Part shown: in pieces, positions 49,375 to 60,697 of the stretch
Numbering within the stretch: position 1 is the stretch's first letter
How the letters are laid out: each line of letters starts with the position of its first letter
NCBI RefSeq assembly: GCF_001484765.1
Contig: NZ_KQ947377.1
Location: forward strand, 456,795 to 520,794
Length of the DNA: 64,000 bases
Direction: 5' to 3'
Source: Entomohabitans teleogrylli
GTDB lineage: Bacteria; Pseudomonadota; Gammaproteobacteria; Enterobacterales; Enterobacteriaceae
Position numbers and translations under genes: made by a program
Notes under the pieces: model-generated
Databases searched by the model: none
Seen by the model: only the letters and a program-made list of their open reading frames with translations
What the model was told of the DNA's origin: nothing

Positions 49375-50367
49375 ATGAAAGCCGCTTATATCGACACACA
49401 ACGCCAGATCAGTTTTGTTAAGTCCTATTTTTCTCGTCAGCTTGAGGAGAAACTGGGGCTTATCGAAGTCCAGGCTCCGATTCTTAGCCGTATCGGCGAC
49501 GGCACTCAGGACAATCTGTCGGGCAGCGAAAAAGCGGTGCAGGTGAGAGTGAAAGCGCTGCCGGAAGCGCAATTTGAAGTGGTGCATTCGCTGGCCAAAT
49601 GGAAGCGCAAAACCCTCGGCCAGCACGATTTCAGCGCCGGCGAAGGGATCTATACCCATATGAAAGCGCTGCGCCCGGATGAAGACCGGCTTTCGCCAAT
49701 CCACTCAGTATATGTAGATCAGTGGGACTGGGAGCGGGTGATGGGAGACGGCGAACGCCACCTTGGCACCCTGAAATCCACCGTTGAAGCTATCTGGCAG
49801 GCGATTAAAGCGACAGAGCGGGAAGTCAGCGAGCGCTATGGGCTGACCCCTTTCCTGCCGGAACATATTCACTTTGTACACAGCGAAACTCTGCAGCAGC
49901 GTTTTCCCGATCTGGATGCCAAAGGCCGGGAGCGGGCTATCGCCCGGGAACTGGGCGCGGTATTCCTGGTGGGGATCGGCGGCAAACTGGCGGACGGTAA
50001 GCGTCATGACGTGCGGGCGCCGGATTATGATGACTGGACGACACCTACCGCGCAGGGGATCGCCGGCCTTAACGGCGACATTCTGGTCTGGAACCCGGTG
50101 CTGGAAGATGCGTTTGAAATCTCTTCAATGGGCATTCGCGTTGATGCGGAAACATTAAAACGCCAGCTGGCGTTGACCGGCGATGAAGACCGCATGGCGC
50201 TGGAATGGCACCAGAGCCTGCTGAACGGGGAAATGCCGCAGACGATTGGCGGCGGTATCGGTCAGTCACGCCTGACTATGCTTCTGCTACAACTGTCGCA
50301 TATCGGCCAGGTACAGTGCGGCGTCTGGCCTGCTGAGGTGCGCGACAGCGTTTCCACTCTGCTGTAA
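49375..50367 (+). CDS. asnA: Asparagine synthetase A (ammonia-dependent)
   Basis: AsnA makes asparagine from aspartate, ammonia and ATP in the cytoplasm. It has 330 residues, as in E. coli. It shares the class II aminoacyl-tRNA synthetase fold: [28 protein letters not shown] (motif 1 area), [12 protein letters not shown], and the C-terminal [15 protein letters not shown] (motif 3 with its arginine). ACAGGAGTAAATAAC precedes the ATG. It is divergent from its activator asnC and convergent with viaA, ending 1 bp before the viaA stop. Confidence 0.98.
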   Translation: MKAAYIDTQRQISFVKSYFSRQLEEKLGLIEVQAPILSRIGDGTQDNLSGSEKAVQVRVKALPEAQFEVVHSLAKWKRKTLGQHDFSAGEGIYTHMKALRPDEDRLSPIHSVYVDQWDWERVMGDGERHLGTLKSTVEAIWQAIKATEREVSERYGLTPFLPEHIHFVHSETLQQRFPDLDAKGRERAIARELGAVFLVGIGGKLADGKRHDVRAPDYDDWTTPTAQGIAGLNGDILVWNPVLEDAFEISSMGIRVDAETLKRQLALTGDEDRMALEWHQSLLNGEMPQTIGGGIGQSRLTMLLLQLSHIGQVQCGVWPAEVRDSVSTLL

Positions 50368-50368
50368 T

Positions 50369-51826
50369 TTACTTCCCCGGCCGCCAGCGTCTCAGCAGGC
50401 GGCTTTTCAACCCGGTATCAAAGCGCCAGATATGATCAAAGATGCGCATGATCCCGGGTTTTCCATGTCTGGACATCGCTACGGCATGAAAGCGTTGCTG
50501 TAACTGCTGTTGCTGGCGGCGCACCTGACTGACGACATCATCCGGCAGGCGCTGGGCGATAAAGTCGGAAATCACCACCACATCCGCTTCCGACCAGCCG
50601 GGCTGTTGTAGTTTTTCCACCGTAGCCCGCAGACAGAGAGCAAGATCGGTACCGCCGCGGAACTGCTGGCTCAGAAAACGAATCGCCTGCTCAATGCCCT
50701 GCTGGCTGGTTAATTCATAATGCACCACTTCGCTGGCAAACAGCATAATATGACAGCGGCGATTGTCGCTCAGCGCGACGCGCATCAGCGCCAGGCTGAA
50801 GGCTTTGGCGCACTGTTCGTTAAAACCGCCCATTGAACCGGATGTATCGACGCAGACGATAAACGGCCCCCGGGGCTGTTGTTCGGTTTCCCGGTGTACC
50901 ACCGGGCGTTCAGTGATTTTTTCCCGCCAACTGTCGCCCTGCAGACGGTAGGTGAGAAGCTGTTTCTCCACCAGCCGACGGTAAAATTCGAACTCCAGCT
51001 CGGTAATACCCAGAGTAGCCAGTTCCGGAGGCAGCAGGCGCAGAATGTCGTCGCTGCGCTGTAGCCCGTCGACCTGTTCAGGTACTGTCGCGGGTTCCCG
51101 CACCAGCGTGCGCCAGGTTTCCAGCGGCGCGTCTTTCTTTTCGACCGCTTTTGCCTCCCGGGAACGCCCGAGTTGTTCCGCCAGCGCCGCCAGCTCTGGT
51201 TGGCCGGAAAGAAAGTCGCCGTACTTGACGATCAGCAGATAATCGCCACGCTTCAGCGTAGCGGCGCTGAGATCCCATAAGCGCCCGGCGGCGGTATCGC
51301 TGGTCGCCAGCGTTGGCGCCAGTTGGCCGCTAAGCGTCAGGCGCTGCTGGACATCATTAAGCAGCTTCTCCTGTTCTTCTTCCAGCAATTGCTGATTCAG
51401 AGCAGTGGTCTGGACAATCAGGCTGACGCGCCAGCGTTGCAGGAACAGAGTCTGCTGGGCCGGAGTAAAGTGTGGGTTGTCATCAATCATCTGGCGCGCC
51501 TGGCCCAGAAAGGGAGAGTTCCAGGATGCCAGTTGCTGGACAATATCCGCCAGCCGGGCGTTGAACTGCGCATCCGGTAATAACTGGCTTTGTTGATAAC
51601 ACAGTACTTCCCGGGTGAGTTCGGCGGGAGCCCGGGCGTCCTGCAGGCGATTTTTCAGTAGCGCCCGCCACTGGCCGATATCCCGGGTTACCGCTTTGCG
51701 TAATCGCGGGTGCTTTTCAAAGAAAACCGCCAGTTGCGGCGCAGCCAACAGGGTGAGAATAATTTCTTCGATTAATTCCCCTTCGCTGATGGCCAGCAGT
51801 GTATCAATAGCGGCCAGGCTCAGCAT
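50369..51826 (-). CDS. viaA: VWA-domain protein ViaA
   Basis: ViaA is the partner of the RavA ATPase; in E. coli the pair affects respiratory-complex maturation, aminoglycoside sensitivity and membrane phospholipids. It has 485 residues (E. coli 483). A helical N-terminal part is followed by a C-terminal von Willebrand factor A domain with the MIDAS motif DTSGSMGG, the threonine of FRGGTDLA and VVISDF. It starts inside the last 7 bp of ravA, so the two are translationally linked. Confidence 0.97.
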   Translation of the reverse strand: MLSLAAIDTLLAISEGELIEEIILTLLAAPQLAVFFEKHPRLRKAVTRDIGQWRALLKNRLQDARAPAELTREVLCYQQSQLLPDAQFNARLADIVQQLASWNSPFLGQARQMIDDNPHFTPAQQTLFLQRWRVSLIVQTTALNQQLLEEEQEKLLNDVQQRLTLSGQLAPTLATSDTAAGRLWDLSAATLKRGDYLLIVKYGDFLSGQPELAALAEQLGRSREAKAVEKKDAPLETWRTLVREPATVPEQVDGLQRSDDILRLLPPELATLGITELEFEFYRRLVEKQLLTYRLQGDSWREKITERPVVHRETEQQPRGPFIVCVDTSGSMGGFNEQCAKAFSLALMRVALSDNRRCHIMLFASEVVHYELTSQQGIEQAIRFLSQQFRGGTDLALCLRATVEKLQQPGWSEADVVVISDFIAQRLPDDVVSQVRRQQQQLQQRFHAVAMSRHGKPGIMRIFDHIWRFDTGLKSRLLRRWRPGK

Positions 51827-53319
51827 TGCTGAGCCTGTTTTATCTGTGTCGCGACGTTCTGCAGACTGGCTTCGATACGCCCCAGCCAGGCATCCTGAAT
51901 AAACAGGCAGCGTTGTTGTTCGGTAAATGCGCTGTGCTGCTGGCGCCAGGTGGTCATCAGTTCATCAAGGGCGCTGGCAATTTCTGGCGGCAATTTATTA
52001 TGCTGGTGGGATCCCGGTAACGCCAGCTCACTGGACTGCAGGCTGATGTCGCGGATCACCAGGCGGGAGGCGGCATCCACTTCCAGATTGAGTAACTGAC
52101 TGAAACCGGCGCCGTTAAGTTTGCCGCGGATCTCGCCGCCTTTTTGCAGCCACTGCTCCAGCGCGCTGCGGGCAAGCACCACATGGCTGACTTCAATATC
52201 ATGCAGTCTCAGCGGGCGCTGAAGCAGCAGCGTCAGGTTTTCCTCACTCAGGGACGGCGGCAGAATATAGTGCGGCTGGCGGCGGAACAGCCCGCTCTGG
52301 CGGGTCAGGGTCAACGCTTCGCGATCGCTTTGCTGCTGGCGTAGTTGCATCAGTTGCTGTTGAATGGCGGCCAGTCGGGCCAGCATGGCGTTTTGCCGCC
52401 AGGCTGAACCGGTCATCAATATATCCAGTTGCTGTTCCATCAGTTGCATCGCGCTGGTGTCGTGCCACAGGCAGTCTTTCAGCAGGATTAAATCAACAGG
52501 AGCAACTTGTTCGCGGCCGCTGAAAAATGCGCTGGCCTGTAACAGGCGGATGGCCTTTTTCCAGCGTCGATCGGAGACATAGGGGGCCTGTGGCTGTGCC
52601 TCCAGCTGTTCGCGCAGGGTATAGATCAATTCAAAAACCGACTCCGGCAGCGCAACGGCGGGGATCGCCTGTTGCCAGCTGGCGTATTCATCGTCGCTGA
52701 TCCGCAGGCTGGCGGGAACCGGATTATCATTTTCGTCCTGTTGGCTCACCAGCATCGAGCGAAAGTTGTGTTTTTCCTGTACCCGGTCCAGCCACAGGCG
52801 CACCAGCATCCTGTCATAAAGCGCCTCCAGGCTGCTGTCCGCTTCCGGGAGTTCGTTGGAAGCGGCCACCAGCAGGCGCATGGGGATTTTCTCTTCGCTG
52901 GCGCCGTTGCGAAAGCGCCGCTCATTGATAGCCGTTAACAGAGTATTAAGGATAGCCGGCCCGGCTTTCCAGATTTCGTCGAGAAAGACGATTTCCGCTT
53001 CCGGCAGATAGCCCCGGGTCAGTCGCTCATAGCGGCCTTCGTCTTTCAGCGCCTGGATTGACAGGGGGCCGAAAACTTCCTCCGGCGTGGAAAAGCGGGT
53101 CATCAGGTATTCAAAGGCGGTGGCCCGCTCGAAGGCAAATTTCAGGCGCCGGGCGATCAGACTTTTGGCGATCCCCGGCGGGCCCAGCAAAAATACGCTT
53201 TCGCCGCTGAGGGCGGCCAACAGGCACAGGCGTACGGCGTGGCTGCGTTCGAAAAGTCCTTTTTCCAGCGCCTGGCTGAGCCTGGAAATTCTTTCTGCCA
53301 GTAAATGTGGTTGAGCCAT
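51820..53319 (-). CDS. ravA: MoxR-family AAA+ ATPase RavA
   Basis: RavA is a hexameric AAA+ ATPase that binds the inducible lysine decarboxylase LdcI and works with ViaA. It has 499 residues (E. coli 498). Walker A is GPPGIAKS (46–53), Walker B is [14 protein letters not shown], sensor 1 is [20 protein letters not shown], and the arginine-finger region follows. The LARA domain (about 330–430) is the LdcI-binding module in E. coli. It is divergent from kup. Confidence 0.97.
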   Translation of the reverse strand: MAQPHLLAERISRLSQALEKGLFERSHAVRLCLLAALSGESVFLLGPPGIAKSLIARRLKFAFERATAFEYLMTRFSTPEEVFGPLSIQALKDEGRYERLTRGYLPEAEIVFLDEIWKAGPAILNTLLTAINERRFRNGASEEKIPMRLLVAASNELPEADSSLEALYDRMLVRLWLDRVQEKHNFRSMLVSQQDENDNPVPASLRISDDEYASWQQAIPAVALPESVFELIYTLREQLEAQPQAPYVSDRRWKKAIRLLQASAFFSGREQVAPVDLILLKDCLWHDTSAMQLMEQQLDILMTGSAWRQNAMLARLAAIQQQLMQLRQQQSDREALTLTRQSGLFRRQPHYILPPSLSEENLTLLLQRPLRLHDIEVSHVVLARSALEQWLQKGGEIRGKLNGAGFSQLLNLEVDAASRLVIRDISLQSSELALPGSHQHNKLPPEIASALDELMTTWRQQHSAFTEQQRCLFIQDAWLGRIEASLQNVATQIKQAQQC

Positions 53320-53635
53320 AATTAATCTGCGTCCTTACCTGGTTTCACTACGACAGAATGGCGAGTATAGCCGTTTCGTAAGGGCATCGATATTGAGCTA
53401 AGCTGCGGGGTATTTCTTTGCAATATGTTAATGCAGCATCATTTAGCGCTACGATTACCAGACGCATCGTGCATACTGTGCGCCTTTTGGTGTGCCAATG
53501 GACTAAGAGCCTGTCCTGTCGGGCGATTTTATTTGCCACTTCGAATCCGGGAATCGTTCGAACGGGTTACAAAAGTTATGACTGACCGGCCGGCTCTGAG
53601 CACACGATTTCAGAATCTATATGAAAGATTAGTCT
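53320..53635. other. ravA–kup divergent intergenic region (no gene)
   Basis: The 316-base region should hold both promoters. A plus-strand frame runs through it into kup but has no conserved look. I see no hairpin terminator, repeat or RNA gene. Confidence 0.55.
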
Positions 53636-55504
53636 ATGAGCACTGATAATAAACAGTCGTTGCCGGCGGTCACGCTGGCGGCCATTGGGGTGGTATACGG
53701 CGATATTGGTACCAGCCCCCTTTATACCCTGCGGGAATGTCTTTCCGGGCAATTTGGATTTGGCGTGGAGCGGGATGCTGTCTTTGGCTTTCTGTCGCTG
53801 ATTTTCTGGTTGCTGATTTTTGTCGTCTCTATTAAATACCTCACCTTTGTCATGCGCGCCGACAACGCCGGGGAAGGGGGGATTCTGACGCTGATGTCGC
53901 TGGCCGGGCGTAATACCTCGGCGCGAACTACCTCGATGCTGGTCATTATGGGGCTGATCGGCGGCAGCTTTTTCTATGGCGAGGTGGTAATAACCCCGGC
54001 TATCTCCGTTATGTCGGCAATTGAGGGGCTGGAGATCGCCGCGCCTTCCCTCGATCCGTATATTGTTCCACTCTCAGTGATTGTACTGACTCTGCTGTTT
54101 GCTATTCAAAAGCATGGGACAGGCATGGTCGGAAAGCTGTTTGCTCCCGTGATGCTGGCCTGGTTTTTGGTCCTCGCCGTGCTTGGGCTGAATAGTATTA
54201 TTGATAATCCGGAAGTATTGCGGGCGCTGAACCCGGCCTGGGCGGTGCACTTTTTCCTGGAATACAAAGCGGTTTCTTTCGTTGCGCTGGGAGCGGTGGT
54301 GCTGGCGATTACCGGAGTGGAAGCGCTGTATGCCGATATGGGGCATTTCGGTAAATTACCAATCCGTATAGCCTGGTTCAGCGCGGTGCTGCCTTCCCTG
54401 GTACTCAACTATTTTGGCCAGGGGGCGCTGCTGTTGAAAAATCCCGAGGCGATTAAGAACCCCTTCTTTTTACTGGCGCCTGACTGGGCGCTGATTCCTT
54501 TGCTGATTCTGGCTACCCTGGCGACGGTTATCGCTTCTCAGGCGGTGATTTCGGGCGTCTTCTCTCTGACCCGCCAGGCGGTACGGCTGGGATATTTGTC
54601 GCCGATGCGCATTATTCATACCTCGGAGATGGAGTCCGGGCAGATTTATATTCCGGTAGTTAACTGGCTGCTCTATTTTGCGGTAGTGCTGGTGATTATC
54701 AGCTTTGAGCACTCCAGCAACCTGGCGGCGGCGTACGGTATCGCTGTTACCGGAACGATGGTACTGACCTCGATTCTGTCCTGTACCGTGGCGCGGAAAA
54801 ACTGGCACTGGAATAAAATCGCCGTCCTGCTGACGGGCGCCGCGTTTTTATGCATCGACATCCCGCTGTTTTCCGCCAACGTGCAGAAAATTTTTTCCGG
54901 CGGCTGGTTGCCGTTAAGCCTCGGCCTGGTGATGTTTTTGATCATGACGACGTGGAAGAGCGAGCGTTTTCGCCTGCTGCGCCGTATGCATGAGCATGGT
55001 AACTCCCTGGAGGCGATGATAGCTTCACTGGAAAAATCACCGCCAGTGCGGGTACCGGGAACGGCAGTTTATATGTCCCGGGCATTGAACGTTATTCCCT
55101 TTGCCCTGCTGCATAACCTTAAACACAATAAGGTGCTCCATGAGCGGGTGATCTTGCTGACGCTGCGCACCGAGGATGCGCCTTATGTTCATAATGTGCG
55201 GCGCGTGCAGATAGAGCAGCTTTCCCCGACCTTCTGGCGCGTGGTGGCCAGCTATGGCTGGCGCGAGACGCCGAATGTGGAGGAGGTTTTCCACCGCTGC
55301 GGTCTGGAAGGATTAAGTTGCCGGATGACGGAGACATCGTTCTTTATGTCTCATGAGTCGCTGATTATTGGCGATCGTCCGTGGTACCTGCGTCTGCGCG
55401 GCAAACTGTTTTTATTGCTACAGCGCAATGCGTTACGCGCCCCGGATCAGTTTGAAATCCCGCCTAACCGGGTGATCGAGTTGGGTACACAGGTAGAAAT
55501 CTAA
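53636..55504 (+). CDS. kup: Low-affinity potassium transport protein Kup
   Basis: Kup (TrkD) is a K+:H+ symporter of the KUP/HAK/KT family in the inner membrane. It has 622 residues, as in E. coli. The signature [18 protein letters not shown] lies near the N-terminus, twelve hydrophobic helices fill residues 15–430, and a cytoplasmic C-terminal domain follows. The ribosome binding site before [12 protein letters not shown] is weak. It is a single gene ending in front of the ribose operon. Confidence 0.98.
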   Translation: MSTDNKQSLPAVTLAAIGVVYGDIGTSPLYTLRECLSGQFGFGVERDAVFGFLSLIFWLLIFVVSIKYLTFVMRADNAGEGGILTLMSLAGRNTSARTTSMLVIMGLIGGSFFYGEVVITPAISVMSAIEGLEIAAPSLDPYIVPLSVIVLTLLFAIQKHGTGMVGKLFAPVMLAWFLVLAVLGLNSIIDNPEVLRALNPAWAVHFFLEYKAVSFVALGAVVLAITGVEALYADMGHFGKLPIRIAWFSAVLPSLVLNYFGQGALLLKNPEAIKNPFFLLAPDWALIPLLILATLATVIASQAVISGVFSLTRQAVRLGYLSPMRIIHTSEMESGQIYIPVVNWLLYFAVVLVIISFEHSSNLAAAYGIAVTGTMVLTSILSCTVARKNWHWNKIAVLLTGAAFLCIDIPLFSANVQKIFSGGWLPLSLGLVMFLIMTTWKSERFRLLRRMHEHGNSLEAMIASLEKSPPVRVPGTAVYMSRALNVIPFALLHNLKHNKVLHERVILLTLRTEDAPYVHNVRRVQIEQLSPTFWRVVASYGWRETPNVEEVFHRCGLEGLSCRMTETSFFMSHESLIIGDRPWYLRLRGKLFLLLQRNALRAPDQFEIPPNRVIELGTQVEI

Positions 55505-55606
55505 CCCTTTTCCTTTTGCCCCCGGGTTGCCGGGGGCTCCTTCCTCTGTTGTGTCGGCGTTCAGCAGGGCAGTAACGGCTATTATTGTTTGATACTGCAA
55601 AACGTG

Positions 55607-55622
55607 AGCGAAACGTTTCGAT
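55607..55622. promoter_or_regulatory. Distal RbsR operator
   Basis: AGCGAAACGTTTCGAT differs from the proximal perfect palindrome by a single base. Its centre lies 79 bp upstream of the proximal site, on the far side of the promoter, so repression by looping is possible. Confidence 0.75.
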
Positions 55623-55649
55623 AGTGATCACAATTCTGATTTTATCTGG

Positions 55650-55679
55650 TTGTTGCCTGCGCAACTCTCTGGCTACACT
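55650..55679 (+). promoter_or_regulatory. rbs operon promoter
   Basis: TTGTTG (55650–55655), an 18-bp spacer and TACACT (55674–55679) are followed at once by the proximal operator. A CRP-like TGTGATCAC is centred near 55628 (minus strand), in the usual activator position. Confidence 0.65.
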
Positions 55680-55685
55680 TTTGTC

Positions 55686-55701
55686 AGCGAAACGTTTCGC
55701 T
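55686..55701. promoter_or_regulatory. Proximal RbsR operator
   Basis: AGCGAAACGTTTCGCT is a perfect 16-bp palindrome overlapping the expected transcription start. It is the same as the E. coli rbs operator core (CAGCGAAACGTTTCGCTG). Confidence 0.92.
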
Positions 55702-55716
55702 CGTGGAGTAAAAGAA

Positions 55717-56136
55717 ATGAAAAAAGGTACTGTCCTCAACGCCGAAATCTCTGCCGTTATCTCTCGCCTGGGTCACACCGATACGCTGGTGGTGTGCGAT
55801 GCGGGTCTCCCTATTCCCTCTTCCACACAGCGCGTGGATATGGCGCTGACTCAGGGAGTGCCTTCATTTATGCAGGTGCTGGAGGTGGTTACGGTGGAAA
55901 TGCAGGTTGAAGCCGCTATCCTTGCCAGTGAGATCAAACAAAAGAACCCTCAACTTCACGAGGCATTACTGCAGCATCTGGAACAGTTGCAGCAGCGCCA
56001 GGGCAATGCCATTGAAATTCGTTACATTTCTCATGAGCAGTTCAAACAGAAAACCGCTGACAGCCAGGCGGTCATTCGCAGTGGAGAGTGTTCTCCTTAT
56101 GCGAATATCATTCTGTGCGCCGGCGTAACCTTCTGA
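55717..56136 (+). CDS. rbsD: D-ribose pyranase RbsD
   Basis: RbsD converts beta-pyranose to furanose forms of ribose so that RbsK can act. It has 139 residues from ATG 55717 ([22 protein letters not shown]), matching E. coli; the longer frame runs through the operator. The active-site His20 is in RLGHTD, and the C-terminal [17 protein letters not shown] is conserved. First in rbsDACBKR, it ends 7 bp before rbsA. Confidence 0.97.
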   Translation: MKKGTVLNAEISAVISRLGHTDTLVVCDAGLPIPSSTQRVDMALTQGVPSFMQVLEVVTVEMQVEAAILASEIKQKNPQLHEALLQHLEQLQQRQGNAIEIRYISHEQFKQKTADSQAVIRSGECSPYANIILCAGVTF

Positions 56137-56143
56137 GGTTGCT

Positions 56144-57658
56144 ATGGAAGCATTACTCCAACTTAAAGGGATCGATAAGTCGTTCCCGGGCGTGAAAGCC
56201 CTGTCCGGCGCGGCGCTCAATGTGTACGCCGGGCGCGTTATGGCGCTGGTGGGTGAAAACGGCGCCGGTAAATCCACCATGATGAAAGTTCTGACTGGTA
56301 TCTATTCCCGTGATGCCGGCTCGTTGTTATGGCTGGGAAAAGAGACAACCTTTACCGGGCCGAAGTCCTCTCAGGAGGCGGGAATTGGCATTATTCACCA
56401 GGAACTGAATCTGATCCCGCAGTTGACGATTGCCGAAAACATTTTTCTGGGCCGGGAATTTGTTAACCGCCTCGGGCGCATCGACTGGAAAAAGATGTAT
56501 GCCGAAGCGGATAAACTGCTGGCCAGATTGAACCTGCGCTTTAACAGTCACCGGACGGTGGGAGAACTCTCAATAGGCGATCAGCAAATGGTGGAAATCG
56601 CGAAAGTGCTGAGCTTTGAGTCGAAGGTCATCATCATGGACGAGCCTACCGACGCGCTGACCGATACTGAAACCGAATCGCTGTTTCGGGTCATTCGTGA
56701 ACTGAAGTCGCAGGGCAGAGGAATCGTTTATATCTCTCACCGTATGAAAGAGATTTTCGAGATTTGCGATGATGTGACGGTATTCCGTGACGGGCAGTTT
56801 ATTGCCGAACGGGAAGTGGCGTCGTTAACCGAAGACAGCCTGATTGAGATGATGGTGGGCCGTAAGCTGGAAGAGCAGTATCCCCATCTGGATAAGGCGC
56901 CCGGCGGCGTACGCCTGCGCGTTGATAAAGTTTCCGGGCCAGGAGTGCATGACGTCAGCTTTGAGCTGCGCAGCGGTGAGATCCTCGGCGTATCCGGCCT
57001 GATGGGGGCCGGACGCACTGAATTAATGAAAGTATTGTATGGCGCCCTGCCGCGCAGCGCCGGAGGCGTATATCTTGACGGGCGTGAAGTGGTTACCCGC
57101 ACCCCGCAGGATGGTCTGGCAAACGGCATTGTTTATATTTCCGAAGACCGTAAGCGGGATGGTCTGGTACTGGGGATGTCCGTTAAAGAGAACATGTCGC
57201 TTACCGCGCTGCGCTATTTCAGTCGCGCCGGCGGTAGCCTGAAACACAAAGACGAACAGCAGGCGGTACAGGATTTTATCCGTCTGTTCAACGTAAAAAC
57301 CCCCTCCATGGAACAGGCCATAGGGTTACTGTCCGGCGGTAACCAGCAGAAGGTCGCGATTGCCCGCGGCCTGATGACCCGCCCGAAAGTTCTGATCCTT
57401 GACGAGCCAACCCGCGGCGTTGACGTGGGGGCGAAAAAAGAGATTTATCAGTTAATTAATCAGTTTAAAGCCGAAGGGTTAAGTATCATCCTGGTGTCCA
57501 GTGAGATGCCGGAAGTGCTTGGGATGAGCGACAGAATCATTGTGATGCATGAAGGCCATTGCAGTGGGGAATTCACGCGCGAGCAGGCTACCCAGGAAGT
57601 ATTGATGGCCGCGGCTGTTGGCAAACTAAATCGTGTGAATCAGGAGCAATTATTATGA
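56144..57658 (+). CDS. rbsA: Ribose ABC transporter ATPase RbsA
   Basis: RbsA is the double-ABC ATPase of the ribose importer. It has 504 residues (E. coli 501) in two nucleotide-binding domains. The first has Walker [10 protein letters not shown], signature [13 protein letters not shown] and Walker [12 protein letters not shown]. The second has a degenerate Walker A region (GLMGAGRTE), signature [15 protein letters not shown] and Walker [13 protein letters not shown], as is normal for this family. It overlaps rbsC by 4 bp. Confidence 0.98.
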   Translation: MEALLQLKGIDKSFPGVKALSGAALNVYAGRVMALVGENGAGKSTMMKVLTGIYSRDAGSLLWLGKETTFTGPKSSQEAGIGIIHQELNLIPQLTIAENIFLGREFVNRLGRIDWKKMYAEADKLLARLNLRFNSHRTVGELSIGDQQMVEIAKVLSFESKVIIMDEPTDALTDTETESLFRVIRELKSQGRGIVYISHRMKEIFEICDDVTVFRDGQFIAEREVASLTEDSLIEMMVGRKLEEQYPHLDKAPGGVRLRVDKVSGPGVHDVSFELRSGEILGVSGLMGAGRTELMKVLYGALPRSAGGVYLDGREVVTRTPQDGLANGIVYISEDRKRDGLVLGMSVKENMSLTALRYFSRAGGSLKHKDEQQAVQDFIRLFNVKTPSMEQAIGLLSGGNQQKVAIARGLMTRPKVLILDEPTRGVDVGAKKEIYQLINQFKAEGLSIILVSSEMPEVLGMSDRIIVMHEGHCSGEFTREQATQEVLMAAAVGKLNRVNQEQLL

Positions 57659-58620
57659 ATACCCCGACAGTCACCAGCCGTCGCTGGTTCACTAAAGCCT
57701 GGTTGATGGATCAAAAATCGCTTATTGCTCTGCTGGTGTTGATTGCGATTGTCTCGACGCTGAGCCCTAACTTTTTTACCGTCAATAACCTGTTTAACAT
57801 TCTGCAGCAGACGTCGGTCAACGCCATCATGGCGGTGGGAATGACGCTGGTGATTCTGACTTCCGGGATCGATCTTTCGGTTGGTTCTCTGCTGGCATTA
57901 ACTGGCGCGGTGGCAGCGTCGATTGTCGGTATTGAAGTGAATGCGCTGGTGGCGGTTGCCGCTGCGCTGGCGCTGGGGGCCGCGATCGGCGCGGTTACCG
58001 GGGTTATCGTCGCCAAAGGCCGGGTACAGGCATTTATCGCCACACTGGTCATGATGCTGCTGTTGCGTGGGGTTACTATGGTTTATACCAACGGTAGCCC
58101 GGTGAATACGGGGTTCTCAGACAACGCCGATCTGTTTGGCTGGTTCGGGATTGGCCGTCCGCTGGGGATCCCGACGCCGGTATGGATTATGGCGATTGTC
58201 TTTCTGGCGGCCTGGTACATGCTGCACCATACTCGCCTGGGCCGTTATATTTATGCGCTGGGCGGTAACGAAGCGGCGACCCGACTTTCCGGCATCAGCG
58301 TTGATCGAGTAAAAATTATTGTGTATTCCCTGTGCGGCCTGCTTTCCGCGCTGGCGGGGATAATTGAAGTCGCGCGCCTTTCTTCAGCACAGCCTACAGC
58401 TGGTACTGGTTATGAACTGGATGCCATTGCCGCTGTAGTGCTGGGAGGTACCAGCCTGGCGGGAGGGAAAGGCCGCATTGTCGGGACGCTGATCGGCGCA
58501 TTGATTCTTGGCTTCCTGAATAATGGTTTGAATTTGTTAGGTGTTTCTTCCTATTACCAGATGATCGTTAAGGCAGTGGTTATTCTGCTGGCGGTTCTGG
58601 TGGACAACAAAAAACAGTAA
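57655..58620 (+). CDS. rbsC: Ribose ABC transporter permease RbsC
   Basis: RbsC is the membrane channel of the ribose importer, working as a dimer. It has 321 residues from ATG 57655, as in E. coli. The conserved permease motif [18 protein letters not shown] and the EAA-like [20 protein letters not shown] loop, which contacts RbsA, are clear, with about ten hydrophobic helices. It overlaps the rbsA stop by 4 bp (ATGA). Confidence 0.98.
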   Translation: MNTPTVTSRRWFTKAWLMDQKSLIALLVLIAIVSTLSPNFFTVNNLFNILQQTSVNAIMAVGMTLVILTSGIDLSVGSLLALTGAVAASIVGIEVNALVAVAAALALGAAIGAVTGVIVAKGRVQAFIATLVMMLLLRGVTMVYTNGSPVNTGFSDNADLFGWFGIGRPLGIPTPVWIMAIVFLAAWYMLHHTRLGRYIYALGGNEAATRLSGISVDRVKIIVYSLCGLLSALAGIIEVARLSSAQPTAGTGYELDAIAAVVLGGTSLAGGKGRIVGTLIGALILGFLNNGLNLLGVSSYYQMIVKAVVILLAVLVDNKKQ

Positions 58621-58646
58621 CGCTAACCCTACAGGACATCGTGAAT

Positions 58647-59534
58647 ATGAACATGAAAAAACTGGCTACCCTGGTTTCCGCCGTGGCGCTGAGCGCTACC
58701 CTCAGTGCCAACGCGATGGCGAAAGATACCATCGCGCTGGTCATTTCAACGCTGAATAACCCCTTCTTTGTGTCGCTGAAAGATGGTGCCCAGAAGGAGG
58801 CGGACAAGCTTGGCTACAACCTGGTGGTGCTTGACTCCCAGAATAACCCGGCGAAAGAGCTGGCTAACGTTCAGGATCTGACGGTGCGGGGCACCAAACT
58901 GATGCTGATTAACCCAACGGATTCTGACGCCGTGGGGAATGCGGTGAAGATGGCGAACCAGGCCAATATCCCGGTCATTACCCTGGACCGTATGGCCGGT
59001 AAAGGGGATGTGGTCAGCCATATCGCTTCTGACAACGTGGCGGGCGGAAAAATGGCCGGTGATTTTATCGCTCTGAAAGCGGGTGAGGGTGCCAAAGTGA
59101 TCGAATTACAGGGCATTGCCGGCACCTCCGCAGCCCGCGAGCGTGGTGAAGGTTTTAAACAGGCCGTGGCGGCGCATAAATTCAGTGTACTGGCCAGCCA
59201 GCCAGCGGACTTTGATCGCACCAAAGGTTTGAACGTGATGCAGAACCTGCTGACGGCGCATCCGACCGTTCAGGCGGTATTTGCTCAGAACGACGAGATG
59301 GCGCTTGGCGCACTGCGCGCGCTGCAGACTGCCGGTAAGAGTGATGTGCTGGTGGTTGGTTTTGACGGTACCGCAGACGGAATTAAAGCTGTAGAAGGCG
59401 GTAAAATGGGGGCTACCGTTGCTCAGCAGCCTGAACTGATCGGCGTTATTGGCGTGCAGACGGCGGATAAAGTGCTGAAAGGTGAAAAGGTAGAAGCTCA
59501 GATCCCGGTTGAACTGAAGCTGGTGACTAAGTAA
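58647..59534 (+). CDS. rbsB: Periplasmic ribose-binding protein RbsB
   Basis: RbsB binds ribose for RbsAC and also signals to the Trg chemoreceptor. It has 295 residues from ATG 58647 ([19 protein letters not shown]); a GTG at 58641 is an alternative start. The signal peptide is cleaved after NAMA, giving mature [17 protein letters not shown]. The ligand residues lie in [20 protein letters not shown] and [11 protein letters not shown]. It is followed by a strong stem-loop that may keep its mRNA abundant. Confidence 0.98.
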   Translation: MNMKKLATLVSAVALSATLSANAMAKDTIALVISTLNNPFFVSLKDGAQKEADKLGYNLVVLDSQNNPAKELANVQDLTVRGTKLMLINPTDSDAVGNAVKMANQANIPVITLDRMAGKGDVVSHIASDNVAGGKMAGDFIALKAGEGAKVIELQGIAGTSAARERGEGFKQAVAAHKFSVLASQPADFDRTKGLNVMQNLLTAHPTVQAVFAQNDEMALGALRALQTAGKSDVLVVGFDGTADGIKAVEGGKMGATVAQQPELIGVIGVQTADKVLKGEKVEAQIPVELKLVTK

Positions 59535-59584
59535 ACATTAACCAACGCCGGGCATGGCGCCGCCCTGAGCGGCGTGAAATGACT

Positions 59585-59618
59585 GATAAAGCCCAAAAAT
59601 CTCTTTTTGGGCTTTATC
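59585..59618. terminator. Strong stem-loop between rbsB and rbsK
   Basis: GATAAAGCCCAAAAA, loop TCTC, TTTTTGGGCTTTATC form a perfect 15-bp stem 50 bp after rbsB. It is likely a partial terminator and 3' protector that lowers rbsK and rbsR relative to the transporter genes. Confidence 0.75.
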
Positions 59619-59761
59619 GTTTACGGTAAAAATCGCAGCATTGATTTTACCAATGAATTTTCCTGTAGCCAGGTCGGTTTAATGACCGGGTTGAAGCTTG
59701 TCACCAGTTTTACACCCCGTTGCGGCGGCGTCATTCTGGTCTGCAGAGGGATAGCGCAAAG

Positions 59762-60694
59762 ATGAAAAACTCAGGTCAGTTGGTTGTTCTTGGCAGTATC
59801 AATGTCGACCATATTCTGAATCTCGACCAGTTTCCCGCTCCCGGAGAAACCGTTACCGGTCATCATTACCAGGTAGCGTTTGGCGGTAAAGGAGCTAACC
59901 AGGCCGTGGCTGCCGGGCGTAGCGGCGCGGATATTGCGTTTATCGCCTGTGTGGGCGATGACGATATTGGTGGTCGGGTACGCCAACAACTGGCCAGCGA
60001 TGGTATTGATATCGCGCCGATTGGTGTTGTGGCGCAGCAGCCTACCGGCGTGGCGCTAATTTTTGTTAACAGCGAAGGTGAAAACGTTATTGGTATTAGC
60101 GCTGGCGCGAATGGCGCACTGAATCCGCAGCGCGTCGCCGACGAGGAAGAAAGAATTGCCGCGGCGGCCGCTCTGTTGATGCAACTGGAATCACCGCTGG
60201 AAAGCGTACTGGCGGCGGCAAAAATAGCCCATCAGCATCAGACCCGGGTGATTCTCAATCCGGCGCCAGCCTGCGAATTGCCTGATGAGCTGCTGGCGCT
60301 GGTCAATATGATTACCCCCAATGAAACCGAGGCGGAAAAACTCACCGGCATTAAGGTCGGAAACGATGATGAAGCGGCTCTGGCGGCGAATGTTTTGCAT
60401 GGCAAAGGCATTGAAACCGTCATTATCACCCTCGGCAGTCGCGGCGTCTGGCTGAGCGTTAACGGCAGCGGCCAGCGTATTCCGGGATTCAGGGTTAAAG
60501 CGGTGGACACGATAGCCGCCGGCGATACTTTTAATGGCGCGCTGGTAACGGCGATGCTGGAAGGTAAAGCGCTTCCTGACGCGGTGCGCTTTGCTCATGC
60601 GGCGGCAGCCATTGCGGTTACCCGTAAAGGAGCGCAGCCGTCGGTTCCGTGGCGCCAGGAAATCGACGCATTTCTTGCCGATCAGGAGGCGTAA
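59762..60694 (+). CDS. rbsK: Ribokinase
   Basis: RbsK phosphorylates ribose to ribose 5-phosphate. It has 310 residues from ATG 59762 (MKNSGQLVVLGSINVDH); E. coli has 309. It is a PfkB-family kinase with the N-terminal signature QVAFGGKGANQAVAAGRSG and the C-terminal AVDTIAAGDTFNGALV, which holds the catalytic Asp. It ends 3 bp before the rbsR GTG. Confidence 0.97.
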   Translation: MKNSGQLVVLGSINVDHILNLDQFPAPGETVTGHHYQVAFGGKGANQAVAAGRSGADIAFIACVGDDDIGGRVRQQLASDGIDIAPIGVVAQQPTGVALIFVNSEGENVIGISAGANGALNPQRVADEEERIAAAAALLMQLESPLESVLAAAKIAHQHQTRVILNPAPACELPDELLALVNMITPNETEAEKLTGIKVGNDDEAALAANVLHGKGIETVIITLGSRGVWLSVNGSGQRIPGFRVKAVDTIAAGDTFNGALVTAMLEGKALPDAVRFAHAAAAIAVTRKGAQPSVPWRQEIDAFLADQEA

Positions 60695-60697
60695 ACG

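Noticed and set aside
53425..53646. A 73-codon frame running into the kup start
   Set aside because: It is low quality, lacks a ribosome binding site, and lies where the ravA and kup promoters should be.
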